From: Tubulanus polymorphus
Lineage: Eukaryota > Nemertea > Palaeonemertea > Tubulaniformes > Tubulanidae
Length of the DNA: 64,000 nt
Direction: 5' to 3'
NCBI RefSeq assembly: GCF_964204645.1
Contig: NC_134027.1
Location: 27,743,849 to 27,807,848, forward strand
The position numbers and the translations under genes were made by a program. The notes under the pieces were generated by a model, which saw only the letters and a list, made by a program, of their open reading frames with translations, had not been told where the DNA came from and made no database searches. Shown here in pieces: positions 1 to 14,300 of this stretch (positions are counted from its first letter, which is position 1; every line of letters starts with the position of its first letter).

Positions 1-999
1 TCACCGAAAATTAAATCATGATGATAGGCCGTACTGTGCGTTATATTGGCCGTAATGTGCGTCATATTGGCCTGTTTTTGAATTGAACTACATAAAATCG
101 AAACAAAATTACATCGATGAAGTTACAAACTGAACACTGAATTTGAGGAGTGATAAACGTAGTTAAAATGTAGTAGACCAGCTGAGCAGTAATAACCACT
201 GAATACAATAACCTACTAACAATCACTAGAAACATAAATCAGCATATATTACCATAAATCAGCATATATTAATCAGCATAAACAGTACAATATTCAATAT
301 TAATCTAATCTATATTAATACATCTATCTGCTTACAGTGTCTTACACTACATACAGCATATGTTTATATGGCACTGATAAAATGAAGATTTACAGATATA
401 AACCTCGCTACACCTCGGATAAGTTGGTCAAAATTTGGTGAAATCTCTGTTTAAGGAGTTGAAGTTAAAAAATGATTTTGTATTTAGAATTCAGCCAAAA
501 GTCCAAGTTGACCACGTCAGAGTGAAGCTGTCAGGTTTAACTGTATCGTTAATTACAGGTTTTAAAGAATTTAGAACGGAAAATGTTTAATTGAAATGAT
601 CAACAACTCGCAACTCAAAATCTATATTAGCGATTACAGGATTCACGTCTCCCTAGGATTCCATCTGAACCCAACAAGTTTTTAAAGTTACTTATTGGAT
701 TTTTTCACTTTGTTTCTCTATAAAATTCATCTTTTTCTGTGAAAACTACGTAATTCATCTTCGAAAAAATAAAATCTTTCCAGTAGTGAAACCACTTCAC
801 AGCGAGAGGCGAATATATCCGCCTAGTTCCGGTCTATCACAGACATCGCTTGACGGACAACAGTAGAAAAATATATAGATTCAATCAGTTCCACTAAACA
901 TCGACAGGTGGCGTGCAGTTTCATTTAGTTTCATCTCATGTCGAAAGGTGGCGTGTTTCGTGTTGGTCTCATTAGGGAACATCTAAAAACAAAAATATT

Positions 1000-1183
1000 A
1001 TGTTTCAATGTTTCAATGTTACGATGTTTCAATGTTACAATGTTTCAATGTTACAATGTTTCAATGTTACAATGTTACAATGTTTCAATGTTACAATGTT
1101 TCAATGTTACAAAGTTTCAATGTTACAATGTTTCAATGTTACAATGTTTCAATGTTACAATGTTTCAATGTTACAATGTTTCA
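1000..1183. repeat. 16-bp minisatellite
   Basis: About eleven near-perfect copies of the unit atgtttcaatgttaca. Occasional single-base changes and one shortened unit are seen. The open frames across it are an artefact of the repeat. Confidence 0.95.
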
Positions 1184-1987
1184 AAATTTCGATATTTTTC
1201 ACTGATTAAATTCAACGCCGTTTAAAACACCACAGAAAGATAAGAATTAAAAAAAAGAGTTTGAAGTTTTCGCAGGAAAGAGAGTTAAAACCATGCTTTC
1301 AATAATTGAGAATTTATGAATATGATAAAAAAATTTAATTTATTGGATATTTTAAATACATATTTATTAGAGCAAAGTTAACAGAGAGAAATGATATAAA
1401 GTTTATATATCTTAAATCTAGAAATTGTAACTAAAGTTTTCGGACTTTTTATATATTAAGAATTTCATGCAAACTAAATGAATATAATAATGTAATACAT
1501 GAAAGGGAACATTGTATTACAATGTATTTATTACTTACAATGAGTTTCTTGTGGGACATTGGGTAACACTAAAATGAGATGGGTTACACTAAAACTAGGG
1601 TATAAAATGTTTGGTTTGGAAGAAACGTTTAGAAAGAAATAACGCCGACAACGGGTATAGGAAAAATAATGATTTCATTTTCATGTTTGAAAATATTTAA
1701 ACGATTATTAAATGACGGGGTTGATTACTTACTGTTTTAAACTGCTGTTAATAGTGATCGAGTGATTTAGAGAAGTAATGAGACAGAGAAAGAAAGTAAG
1801 AGAAAGAGAGTAAGAGGGAGTGGTTCATGTTAGTAAGAGGAAACTAGTTACCTAACAATCATCTATATATATATATATATATTAGAGTTTATATTCATAT
1901 TCTAGTTTTTTTCTCTCAATAATTCACGAGTTTTAGATATAGAAAATCTTACTGGAAATTTACACAGATACAGAGAAAGAGAAACCA

Positions 1988-2154
1988 CAATATTTCGGCT
2001 GTTGTCACCGGGGTCAAGGTTAACCATCACGTGAATACCACGATAACGATGTAGTTGTAACTGTAACTGTCAGTTCTATCCACTGGTTAACTTTGAACCA
2101 ACTTTAAAACAACCGCAGCGCCCCCTAATGATGGAATTCAACAGCCGAAATGTT
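1988..2154. repeat. Imperfect inverted repeat, possible MITE
   Basis: The outer arms atttcggctgttg (left) and caacagccgaaat (right) are inverse complements. A second inner pair (gggtcaaggttaacc and ggttaactttgaacc) also pairs with two mismatches. The right arm carries cagcgccccctaatg, which resembles a CTCF core. No coding capacity is seen. Confidence 0.45.
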
Positions 2155-2321
2155 ATAATCACTGTTTTATGAACTTACAGAATCTCAATAAATGCAAAAA
2201 TCAAACATTAGAAATGTTTCGTATATTTTTCTAGTATTTGATTTTTCATTTATGACATTGCTACAGTCAAACACATGTTGGGAAATTGAGAGGTATAGCG
2301 AGAGGTATACTCAATACTTAC

Positions 2322-5300
2322 AGACTGGTGGAGGTGTAAGAGGAGTATTCGGTTTAGATCGAGGCGTTACAGGGCGACTTCTAGGTTGAGGTTTCACTGG
2401 AACATAATCAGTGCTGGTTCCCGCAGTTTGTGAGTCTTGTAGCACGCATAGCGGCTGAAATACATCACAAATACATCAAAAATACATCAAAAATTAATAC
2501 ACGTCAATCAAGTACAAGTGTCTCTGCACAGTATGTAAAATCGAATCGAGTCGGAACCGGCGCATTTGTACTTATAAACATTTACGTAACAAATGATACA
2601 AATTTACTCGCAGAATATTCATAAAGTGTCTAATAATCTCAATTAAAGCGTTAAATGTTTCATTGAGTCATTTCTTTTCATTTCTAGTGCGCCTTATCTG
2701 ATCGGAGTGTTTCATGTCTGGAATACTCACTAGTTTTTCAGTACTCGCCGATAGATTCGTTGAATCCGGTGATTCACTGCGTAATGAATTCAGTTTTCTG
2801 TGGCGACGACATCGGAACATTTGAATTAAAGCAGCTCTTAATTCAACACTTCCCAAACAGTAGAATATAAATATATAAACACCCTACAAAATAATATACA
2901 CACATCAACTATACACGTCTCTGATCTGAAGACTGCATCCGAACCCCCTCACACTGGACCCTTCTCAGACTGGCCCCCTCTCAGACTGGACCCTTCTAAG
3001 ACTGGACCCTTCTCAGACCGGACCCCTCTCAGACCGGACCCCTCTCAGCCTGAAACCTTTCTCAGACTAGACCCTTCTCAGACTGGACCCTTCTCAGACT
3101 GGACCCCTCTCAGCCTGAAACCTTTCTCAGACTAGACCCCTTAAAACCTGCACCTCTCTTAGCCTGAACCCCCTTCAGCCCAGACCATGCACTCCATCAG
3201 GCTGGACCCTACGGATCCAGGCAATTCATCAGGTCCGGGAGATGTATCATTATATAATTCATTTATTCATTATTTTACTAATTATCTCTAAAACTGTTAT
3301 AAATTAGTTTTACTCCGTGAACTGAACCCGTTTTATATTTACCTGTAGCGTGTTGAAAATGACAAAGAAATATTGCACAGTAATCGCCGAGTCGAACACG
3401 GAGAACAGACCGAGTAACCACGATATTCCTAACACTGGTAACAACAATACTCCGTTACACGTCGCCTTTCTATAATATGAAACACGCATTTAGAAAATAT
3501 CGCCGACAACAAAAACCCGAAGGTCCCAGTTACGAGTAAGGTTTGAGTGTATTTATGAGAGAACGGGGTAAGATGATTAGTACCTGAGGTCTACTATCAG
3601 ATCTTCTCGTTTAATCGCTGGTGTTGAGATATTACACATAACTATCAATAACACACACATATTGAGCTGAATAGAAACAAAAAATAATAATCAATATTTA
3701 CAAATTATCCACCTGTTTTTATTTGTTATCTCAATAAAAAGTTGTTAAGTGATTTTACCACAATGAACATCAGTATCGGACCGATGAACGCGTAGATGTA
3801 ATTTCCTTGTGTTGAAAGCCAGCATCTAATAGGAGAACCATACGCCTCAACATTAACTCCAGCTGTAGCGCAAACTATTATCAACGGTATACCTACAAAT
3901 ATATCATCTCATTTCTAAGTAAAGTTGATTGTCACTTTTATTCTAGGACGAAAAAAATTATGTGGCATTATTCCACCTAGGATTAGTAACTCAATCGGAC
4001 TGTCCTGCCAGTTGTCATGTGGCCTAAGGTCAGAAGTGGCTGGTCATCCGACTGTCCGCCTAGGGTTAGAGTAACGGGTAACTGTCGCGTCAGTCACCCG
4101 GGATTAGTAGCCTCAGGTCGTGCCTAGGGTTAGGGTAACGGGTAACTGTCGCGTCAGTCACCCGGGATTAGTAGCCTTAGGTCGTGCCTAGGGTTAGAGT
4201 TACGGGTAACTGTCGCGTCAGTCACCCGGGATTAGTAGCCTCAGGTCGTGCCTAGGGTTAGAGTTACGGGTAACTGTCGCGTCAGTCACCCGCGATTAGT
4301 AGCCTCAGGTCGTGCCTAGGGTTAGAGTTACGGGTAACTGTCGTGTCAGTCACCTGGGATTAGTAGCCTCAGGTCGTGCCTAGGGTTAGAGTTACGGGTA
4401 ACTGTCGCGTCAGTCACCCGCGATTAGTAGCCTTAGGTCGTGCCTAGGGTTAGAGTTACGGGTAACTGTCGCGTCAGTCACCTGGGATTAGTAGCCTTAG
4501 GTCGTGCCTAGGGTTAGAGTTACGGGTAACTGTCGCGTCAGTCACCCGGGATTAGTAGCCTCAGGTCGTGCCTAGGGTTAGAGTTACGGGTAACTATCGC
4601 GTCAGTCACCTGACCTAGGGATAGGGCTGTGATTGGCTATGACGTCAACCATGTAAACATTGATGATATCAGCAGTTTTCGAAGTATCGTTTCTTGTAAT
4701 AACGAAATCTTACCCCAAGCAAACGGAATATAGCACTTGATTCGTCCTTTAGTGACACCTGACGTGACGGCGTAGAATATATACAATCCTTCAATCCATA
4801 ACCAAGCGAATGTCGCCACATAGAAATAGTGAATCAGCATCGATACTGCTTTACAGAAATTCTATAATAAATCATATTAATTGTAAATTTATACACATGT
4901 CTATATAGTTGCCAAACTGCGGGATTAACTGGTATTCATCCATCTCTCACAATGTGCTGATCGATTTTAAAGGCCTACCTTATTCACTAAAGCAGAATCG
5001 CTCAATAAGAAGAAGAAATGAGCAAAAATCATAGCAATCACTAAATTCAGATGGATGAAATTTCTCTCACAATACAGGTGTCTGAAAATACACAAAATAC
5101 AGAAAATACAGGTGTCTGAAAATACACAAAATACACAAAATACAGGTGTCTGAAAATACACAAAATACAGGTGTCTGAAAATACACAAAATACAAGTGTA
5201 TAAAAAACCTACGAATTCCCATAAGAATAAGCATCGATTCATCTTGCGTATCAATAGATGATCTTGTTGATTTTAAGTACTATGCATGATTAGCTGCAAG

Positions 5301-8300
5301 ACATGGACCCCTGCTCCATGTATCCCTGCCTCTTGGACCCCTGTCTCCTAGATCCCTGCCCCATGGACCCCTGCCTCCTGGACCCCTGTCCCATGGACCC
5401 CCCCCCCCCTTGACTCTTTGCCTCCTGGACCCCTGCCCCGTGGATCCCTGCCTCCTGGACCCCTGTCCAATGGACCCCTGCCCCATGGACTCTGGTTGTG
5501 TAAGACAATTCAATACTTACCGATTAGAAACGAGTACAGTGAAGAATAACGATAAACACAACAATGAAACGATTAAACCGATATAGGTCAGAATTCTGAG
5601 GACTGTTTCATGAACGCTTGGAGTCTATAAAATAAAACATCAACATTTCATCCATTAAATTCCAGCTCAGTGGTTAATGAAGACGTGTATTATAGACTTA
5701 CATGAACAGGAATCGGTTGCATCAAAATGGCGAAATTAGTCAAATGATTACATTCACAAGTTGTATGTGTTTTATCAGTAGAGATTACTCTACATCCATC
5801 ACCGCCCCATTCTATATGTCCGTTCCTACACAAATATATATATATACAACATGATGACCACTACTACACAAAACATTATTATCAACGATATAACCGAGTA
5901 GAACAGTTTCATTCACTTTTTGGGACCAGAAAGAATAGTTATATTCCTTATTACTACAGTTTGTCGCATCCAGAATGAACGAAATTTTCCTATTTAACAA
6001 AAAACTAAATTTCTAATAACCGTTAATCTTATTTGGCTCGAAATTCTAGGTTTGTAATAATCGATAAATCGTTATAACCGAGGTTCCGCTGTATCAATGT
6101 AGATTGTAAAAGGCACAGATTGATGATGTCAAGTTGAACTTACTTTGAAACGCGTTTGACGAATGCGCAATAAACATTCAGTTTAGTTTTACCGCTGTTA
6201 ACCTGTTGATGCGCTAGTTTGAATTTAACGACTCCTCCGTTATTAAATCCAGTAGTACGAGATGGATAAACACTGGCTGTGATTATATTACTGTTTACTA
6301 TTACTACACTATCATTTATTGTGTGAGAACTGTGAAAATAGAAATCAATATCATTAGTAAAATCAGGCCTAATTCTGAGTATCAATCTTAGAACTTTCAC
6401 CACTACGTGTGAAGTGTGGACGATCAGTTTGTGAAAGTGTGCTGATAAAATGTGTAATCTCTGGTGTTTGTAGTTCATTTTCAATTAGAAAAGTCTCAGG
6501 CGAAATACTGGACACATGTTGACGATAGCACAAATTGGAGTAATGAATATCTGTTGGGTTGCAGCAAATTGATACCTTTATAAACGCTATACTTACTTTG
6601 GTTCAACTGAAGATGGATAAAAATGTCCGATATTGTTGTATAAACACATAACTAAATTCGCTTTTATTCCTGAAAATAACATGAAAAACGTGTTAAATAA
6701 TTTCGTATAGTTCGTATACAAATCGAAGTCGAGAATTAAAACCTACCAGAAACAATGTGATCCATTAAAATGTCATTAGGCGGTAGTTCTATAAAATCAC
6801 TGTAATCTGGACGCCATTTTGTAAGAGTTGTTTTAACTGCTGTATCAGTGTAACTAGGGAAACTTATTGTTTCATTTTGACAATCTGTAACCACTAATTT
6901 ACCAACAGTCATTACTAAAAATAGAAAATAGTTCCTGAAGGTTAGAGCTAGGTCTTCAGTTTAATCTGGCAAGAATTGCTTATCTGAAAGTTAGGCGAGA
7001 TGTAAGTTAGGCGAGATGTAGTACTTACTGGCATTATTGGAGTTGAAATTCTTGGTGTAACAATTCGGAATATTTCCCTCAGTAAACTTGTCAACTAATG
7101 AACTGACGAATGTCTCTGTATTGTCTGGTATTGAGCTGATATTAGACTGCAATCAATCAAAATTTATGAATTAGAAATTAATGATAAAAATAACTTATTC
7201 TGCCTAAAATCCATAAACAATAAGTTCAATGGCTTTACAGCAGATAAAAAACTGAAATTAGTTTGATGAACAATGGGGTGTAAAGATTTCATTTGAAAAT
7301 ATCGATTGATTGACTATATTTGACGGGACAAGCTAAAGTATACCAGAGTACTAGGATAGAGTATGAGAAGGCTTTATTCTGGGCTGAGAATATATTAACG
7401 CGTGGAATTATATTAAAACCGTTATGATTCGAATCTGGTAGGAATTCGGTTAAATCTGAATTTGAATTTGAAATTTCAGTCAATATGTAACTGTTTATAA
7501 GTCTCACCTTATCTACATTTCCCAGATCGTTAGTCGGGTTCAGAATGTCACTTACTGTTGTGAGATATTTCTAAAAACAAAAATGATTAGGATATAGTGA
7601 AAACATTGAATAAACTACACACACTAGCTCAACGAAACATTTCCGGCTTTATTTTGATTTCATCATTATGTGATTCTCATTACGGATAAAGTGTCTTATT
7701 AATCGTGATCCATATTTTGTTTGTATGAAATAAAAACGTTTCTGGAATAAAACTCGATAATTCTACCTGAATTTGATCATCGAACACCGTGTTATTAACA
7801 GCAGCAGGCGGAGGAGCAGTAGCGATTAAACCGGTCCATTTAATAGTCGCGCTCACTTGATTCGAACTCAATCCACCATTTTTAGAAGCTACATTTAACA
7901 TATTGAGATACGTGTCGACTTCATCCGTCGATACTGACGTCACAACTTTAGCGAGTTTAGCCACGTTCTCGGCAGTTTGATCCAAACAAACGCGATCTTT
8001 CCAACCGCTGGCGCAAATATCTGAATTAAGAGGAATTAGATGAATTATTTAATTCGATGATGTCGGATGATACAGGTATTATAGAAGCGTCTACTTACAA
8101 GGAGTAACCCACGGTTGTGTAACTGGTTGTGTTGATGTTGGAGGGTAAAATGTAACTGGAGGTCGAGTAAACTCATTTGGATTCACTTCCTCTACAAAAT
8201 ACACAAGAACACATAATTTTTTCCGATTGATATTTTTATATTTTCCACGTGTTGAGGGTCCAGTACCGCTTATTCTATCGTTATTATTAACTCTTTTTCG

Positions 8301-11300
8301 AATACAAATATCAATTTGTTGCCTCAAACAACAGTCTGGAACTTTTACCCCTCAGCCTGTACCCCTCATCCGCTCAGTCAGTTTAGAACACCAAACTGAA
8401 GGGGTACAAGGTACGAGGCTGGAGGTGCAGGTACCAGGTTGAGGGGTGCAGGCTACCAGGCTGATGTGGTGCAGGGTACCGGGAAGTAGATAAATTATAT
8501 TTACCTATTCCATTACTACAGATTCCCAGTAATGTTTTAGTAAGGAATGGATCAGTTATAGAAAGTGCATGATCCCAAATAGCTACATCGTCATAAACAA
8601 CGTAAGCGTTCTGCGGAGGACTGTACGAACTCTTTCCTAGGAAAACCATCTGTAAACTGTCAATACCTATATTCGCTTTAGCGAATGGGACTGTAGTTGA
8701 CACTAGAAAATAGAAATATCATTCATATTTCATTTAGAATACAATCAAATAGTTTATTTTCAAAAAAGAAAATTAATTTTTAATTTTTCTCAAAAAAGAC
8801 AAGATTTGTAGCCTATTTCATTTAGATTATCATCAACTTTTCTATAATTCTTTATTTCTATATAATCAGATACTTACTATTAAGTCTCCCGTTTATGAAC
8901 AGAAAGAACCCTTTATTAGAACCATCTCCTTTCCAGATGAACCCTAAATTAGACCACTCCCTCATGTCAATCATCGCTGACGTTCTCCACGTCTCTTTAC
9001 CGTCTGTCATATCAAAGAATATCTCCGCTTTCAGCGTATCGGTCCGACAAGTCGATGACGTCATGTAAATACGGAATCCGCGAGATGCCCGATACCCAGA
9101 ACTGTGAATTAACCGTAAATAAACCGTTAAAACGTCGGTAGGGGGCAGCACATTTAAAACTTGGTCATGGTGGTCTAAAACTGGTCTTGAATTTAAGCCA
9201 TAACGGTGCAGGTGAAACTTTTTGTTAGTTTAGCATAGACGATAATTAACTGAATTGATAATGAATTGAGTTAATACCAGTCTATAAAACCGGGCCCAGG
9301 TGGCGCGCAATGTTAATACTAACCAGAATATAGTTCCTTCTTTCTGCTGAGCTGGGGGACAATTTTTGATATTGACCCACATAGAGAACGTTATTCCATT
9401 AGTACAAAGAGCTGGATCACTCAAACACCTGCCTTTAAAATTACCTGTAATAGAATAAAAATATGTTACATTAGCCTGATAACCTGAATAAATAAAACTC
9501 CCCTCACGCCCCTCTCCCCCCGGTAATAGGGGGTAGAATTAATACCTAGTTTGATGTATCCTGCTGTTCCTACGTCATAAGCGCCTTTACTGGAGTTATG
9601 ACGATCCGTGACGTATTGACCTTGAGTTTTATAAACTCCGTCATCTTCACTGATATAGAAAACCTGTTCACTGGATTGGTAACACGATTCTAGAACAGAG
9701 TATACAGAAAATATCAAACACCAATTAACTCATGAAATCATGAGATATGTAGAACTGATTGTAAAACTCGTTGAGTTGTCACACATTACTGCGGTCGACT
9801 CTATTTTCAGGACTCAATTTGTATTTCAAATTCAATCATTTTAGATTTTAGTCTTTCATTTGGATTAAATCAACGACGTAATTAATGGTTGTCAGACGAC
9901 TTTAAAACAGTAGTGAGATCGACTCGATATACTTTACCTTGTAATGAGAAACCTTCAGGGAAATCATTAGCAGTCGGATAATATTTCAATGAAATATCGT
10001 CATATGTCGCTTTCAGAAATCCAGAATTATCAATATTTGATTTTCCTAAAGTGACTTCAGATAGAACTGAATTCCTCGACTGTTCAGTGCGAGCCACCTG
10101 TAAACATTCAAACATTGACTTTACAAGTGGAAACAAGTGGAAACAAGTGGAAACATAGTAAAAACAAAAAGCGGTGAAATAATCTTCCATGTTAATCATC
10201 GATACTTACCGGACTTAATTTCCGTTGGCTGTCCAGTACAATGCTTATTCCTGATTGGCTCATCCAAATAATTTGAAATTGGAACCATTGGTCAATCGGG
10301 ACATCGACGGATTTCTTCCAAACCATCGTCCCATTAGCGACAGTAATATCAATCATCGATTCATTCTGTTCAAAACTGACGCCTTTCGTGCCTGGAAACG
10401 AAATCATAAATCATTTTATTGAGGATCATTCACTGAATCAAACGCCTCGACTTTTGGTTCTATCATTATTAGATATTTCAGCCAAACAAATAAAAGTTTA
10501 ATCAGAGATGCAAATAAACAGTCATTTCTGTATTGACGCAGATGCCATCTATTTATTACTATACGAACTATCAAATCTACTTACTGTTATCATGAGCTCC
10601 CGATGTTAAAATGATTCCTGTTTGTTTTGAGAAGAGTTTTAGATGCATACTAATCATAAAACCATTGACGCAAAGAGCTGGATCTGTGATACATCCTCGA
10701 GAATGATTCCCTAATGATATCCACTGAGTAGCACCATCGGTAAATAGGGCTTTCCCCGTCATGAATCTATCTTGGACCTCGGTAGCTCCACCGTGAAGGG
10801 TCGGTTGTGTAAACATGTTTACGGTAGGACCTGATATCATCCATAGATAAACGCTGTTATTGAATAATGGAGCAGTTTTACCTGAAATAGAGACAAATAC
10901 ATTTCATATAAACCTTTCGCATCCCACACTGAGATCAGAGGTCCGCAATGGTTCCGTGTAATATTCTTGATGATCTACTCAAGGAAACATTTCAGACTCT
11001 TTTTATTCTTATTGTAGAATTGAAATTATCTTTACAACACGGGCCCTGATTGTTTCATCAGTTGTTATAATGAGGACAACATCAGTATTCGTGAAGATGA
11101 CTATTAGGATATAGTGGAAACGTTGAATAAACTACACTAGCTAAAAGAAACATTTCAGACTCTTTTTATTCTTAGTGTGCAGGGATTTCATATCTTAAAT
11201 CTGAATGTTTCATCAATGGTTATTTGTATTCATTAGATTTTGTATAATTATTCCATGTTTACTCACTGTCCATTCCCAGGAATTTGTAAGAATGACTCGG

Positions 11301-14300
11301 ATAAATAATCGAGTTCCAAACAGCTACATTAAACACATCTATATCCTCGACCGCAGCGCCACCTATTGTAAGACTGTGAACAGCGCCAGATTCTGAAACT
11401 CCGTTAGATGATTCCGAATAGGTTGTACTCAGTTTTTTACCATTGTAATAAATAGCGGGATCGCTTCCGTCCATGTAGGTGAACGCGACATTCATCCATT
11501 TCCCGATTGGAATTTCCTAAAAACAACATTCATTCGATTAACTCATTTATTAGAAATCAAGTGCAGGAACTTCCTGAGCAACTTATCAGTACGATTTCAT
11601 TATGAAATCGTTTTGTGGTAACAATTGTTTTAAAGGATCCAGTTCCACAGTTGTGGATCCGTTCCACAGTTGTGGATCCAGTTCTACAGTTGAAGATTCC
11701 ATCATTGGTGGAACTAACTCTAGAGAACAGTCGACTGTGAAACTGGGTTCATAATTCTCACCTTCGATGATCTATAAATATGTCGAGTTCCATTATTCTG
11801 AATGATAAGTTGAAGCATTTTATTGACTGTTGATAGTTCACATTTCCAACTATAGGGCAAAGCTTCAGATCTATAAACAAAACACACGTCATTTCATTTA
11901 TTGTATGATACATTATTCACGATAATTGACGAGTAAATACTGGAGACTTACGCGAGGAGAGGGACAACATTTTGAGTGATTCTATTCACTCTGATGTACA
12001 GAGCGATACTGAACGCTGATACTGTGAAATTAGATAGGAAATGATCCGCAGCGAATTGTCCTGTAAATAAAATAAAAACAAATCAGTGAAAAATAGAAGA
12101 AATTTTTCTATATAAAGAAATTTTTCAGTAGATGGATAAATGTTAGTTGGATAGAAATATCAGACGTGTGTACTAGAAAATAGATTGAGGCCATTCATCA
12201 ACAGCAAAGTTAGCATCAATAGAATACTGGGGCCAGTTGCAAAGTCGTGGCTTGAGTTCAAAACTAATCTTAAGACTGGTCTCAAGTTGTTAGATTGGCT
12301 ATAGAACTAAGTTGGTCTTAGATCGATCTTAAATCTAAGCCATGACTATGCAACCGGCCCCTGATTTCTACATACAGAATACCAAATCTATCGAATCTTT
12401 TTTTAAATTTTCCATAGGGGAGATTGGAGACTGACCTAGTATAATCTGACCAGCAGGTCCTAGATGAATCCAGTGTTGTCGTGGAGTCGCAGATTGTGAT
12501 AGTCCCGGTAGAGGTTTAGTTGTTTGTTTACTCTCATACAGTAAATCTATTGTACTATCAATAAACTGTTGTTTCTGCCAGTAATAAACACAAGTCGAGT
12601 AATAATCATTATCTGAAAAAATTAGCGACGCGAACCAATCAAACACCTGATCTGATGATAGTCTGAAAAGTTGAGTCTTTTAATTTTAGATTGAATAAAT
12701 AAATTTCTTTTTTCAATTTTTTCAATTTGTATTTATTAGATATTGATTGTATTACGGATCTACGTGTCCTCCTTGTCCGAGTCAGTAAAATGAGACTGAT
12801 AGAACTTTATACGCGTCACTTGTTTATTTGAAGTACCAGTTTTCACTTCATTAGAATCTAATGCATCGACTCATTCACCTGATGAAGCTTTTATACATCA
12901 GTAACGAAAACTCGAACTTCAAATAAACAATCTCGCATATTAAGTACAATCTGTCTCGTTTTATTGATTCTACTCCAGGGCCCGGTTTTATAAACTGGTA
13001 TTACCTTTAACCCGGGGCTTAACTCAATTCATTATCAATATTGAGCTAACCCCCGGGTTAAAGGTTTAACCAGTCTCTAAAACTGGGCCCTGGTTAACAC
13101 GGCTCTTTCCACGTCAGAGTGTAGGGGTTATTCTACTATTCAGGATCCAGTTCCATAGTGATATAAAATTTCAATGATACCACTCTTAGGTCAAATTTCA
13201 ACTCGACGATAATCTGGTCGATTATCAGTTGAAAATAGTCGACGATGTGCAGTATATATGTTAATGTACATACAGCTGTACATGTACATACAGCTGTACA
13301 TGTACATACAGCTAGCTGTACATGTAGTTATGTAGTACAGGATAGTGATTTACCTGTTATTCCGAATGTCTGCCTGAATTCAAACGGTTCTATGTATTTC
13401 TCAGTGTACGCGAACGTATCGAATATAAACGAGGCGAAATTTTTTACGAATTCGTCATTATTTTCTCGTCCCATAAGAAACATCGTGTATCGGTCTCTGT
13501 ATCTGACATCAGGACTTCCTTGTTTATTCACTGATAAAATCTGTCCGTTAATCGCCACATAGAAACCATTCTCGGCGTTCCACGATACAACTAGATGAAG
13601 CCACGTGTCTGAAATAGAATAGAGAGTCAAACTCGCTACTGCTCGAGACTTCGTTATCGTTGAGACGACAAATAGTTACTTACACATAGATATACAAATT
13701 AAGACTCGAAGGAATAGATATCTTCAGTAATGTGACGACTTATCAGTTTAATAGTACGTTATAATGAAAGTGAAATCCCTGAATGAACAGTTCATTGAGA
13801 CAGAGGTTCGGGCTATTTTCTAACAGACACCTGATGATGGCTGTTAGAAAAGCAACTTCAATGAAAAAACTTTAAAATTCCTCTACTCTAATTGATATCT
13901 TTACATCTTTAGATTACGATGATAAAGATTTAGATGATAAAGATTTAGATAATTGAGTTGATGTAGGAGTCAGTGTGTAAGGAATTCTCACCAATAGGAA
14001 GAAAAGTGCGATCAATTCTACTTTTCCACAATCGTTTTCCATTCGCCATCCCGACAAACAGCGCGTTATCAGCCAGATACACAGTAAAACCTCGTGAATT
14101 ATAATCTTGTTCTCCTGTTGTTACTAGATATTTCTGAGTGGATGCACTTTGTAATTCCGTCAGTTTAAACAGTAACATGAACGACAAGCCCGAGTTACAA
14201 GCTTCCAAATTCGTCAAACAATGTCCGGCGATCTTTCCCATACCCCGAGTTATCTTTACTTTGTGTGGAGCTGAAATTATAGATATTTACAAACTGAAAT

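Larger units (their letters stand above)
1..2321. other. 3' flank of the adhesion GPCR gene, no resolved exon
   Basis: AT-rich sequence downstream, in gene sense, of the last recognised coding exon of the minus-strand adhesion GPCR. That exon ends in a strong GTAAGT donor, so a last exon may lie here. One possible acceptor near 2266 would give a very short tail ending in a stop, but I cannot confirm it. Two near-identical 20-bp phrases occur in the first 70 bases, and an (AT)n run lies at about 1864-1882. No other gene is seen. Confidence 0.5.
2731..5624 (-). other. Seven-transmembrane region of the adhesion GPCR
   Basis: Seven exons encode the membrane bundle. TM1 is in 5521-5624 (TYIGLIVSLLCLSLFFTVLV). 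TM2 is in 4979-5081 (NFIHLNLVIAMIFAHFFFLL). TM3 is in 4714-4861 (YVATFAWLWIEGLYIFYAV, with the family W-x-E-G-L-Y motif). TM4 and the second loop are in 3759-3892 (CWLST, then YAFIGP). TM5 runs across 3759-3666. TM6 is in 3343-3469 (GISWLLGLF). TM7 is in 2731-2883 (GVYIFIFYCL). These are standard family-B2 signatures. The tail in 2322-2454 is Pro/Thr-rich. Confidence 0.93.

Noticed and set aside
4050-4617. Interstitial telomere
   Set aside because: Only one tagggtta per 64-bp unit; not a TTAGGG array.
5812-6000. Open frame between the GAIN and GPS exons taken as an extra exon
   Set aside because: The donor at 6138-6143 and the acceptor at 5826-5827 join directly in phase and give a normal GPS (CAFVK...GGDGC); adding the segment has no good donor.
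7289-7507. Minus-strand ORF next to a GAIN exon
   Set aside because: It lies in the intron; the 7508-7570 and 7029-7146 exons join in phase without it.
12652-12664. Better-looking acceptor at 12663-12664 for the fourth LamG domain exon
   Set aside because: Its phase does not match the upstream donor at 13348-13353; the AG at 12652-12653 does. A hidden exon between remains possible.
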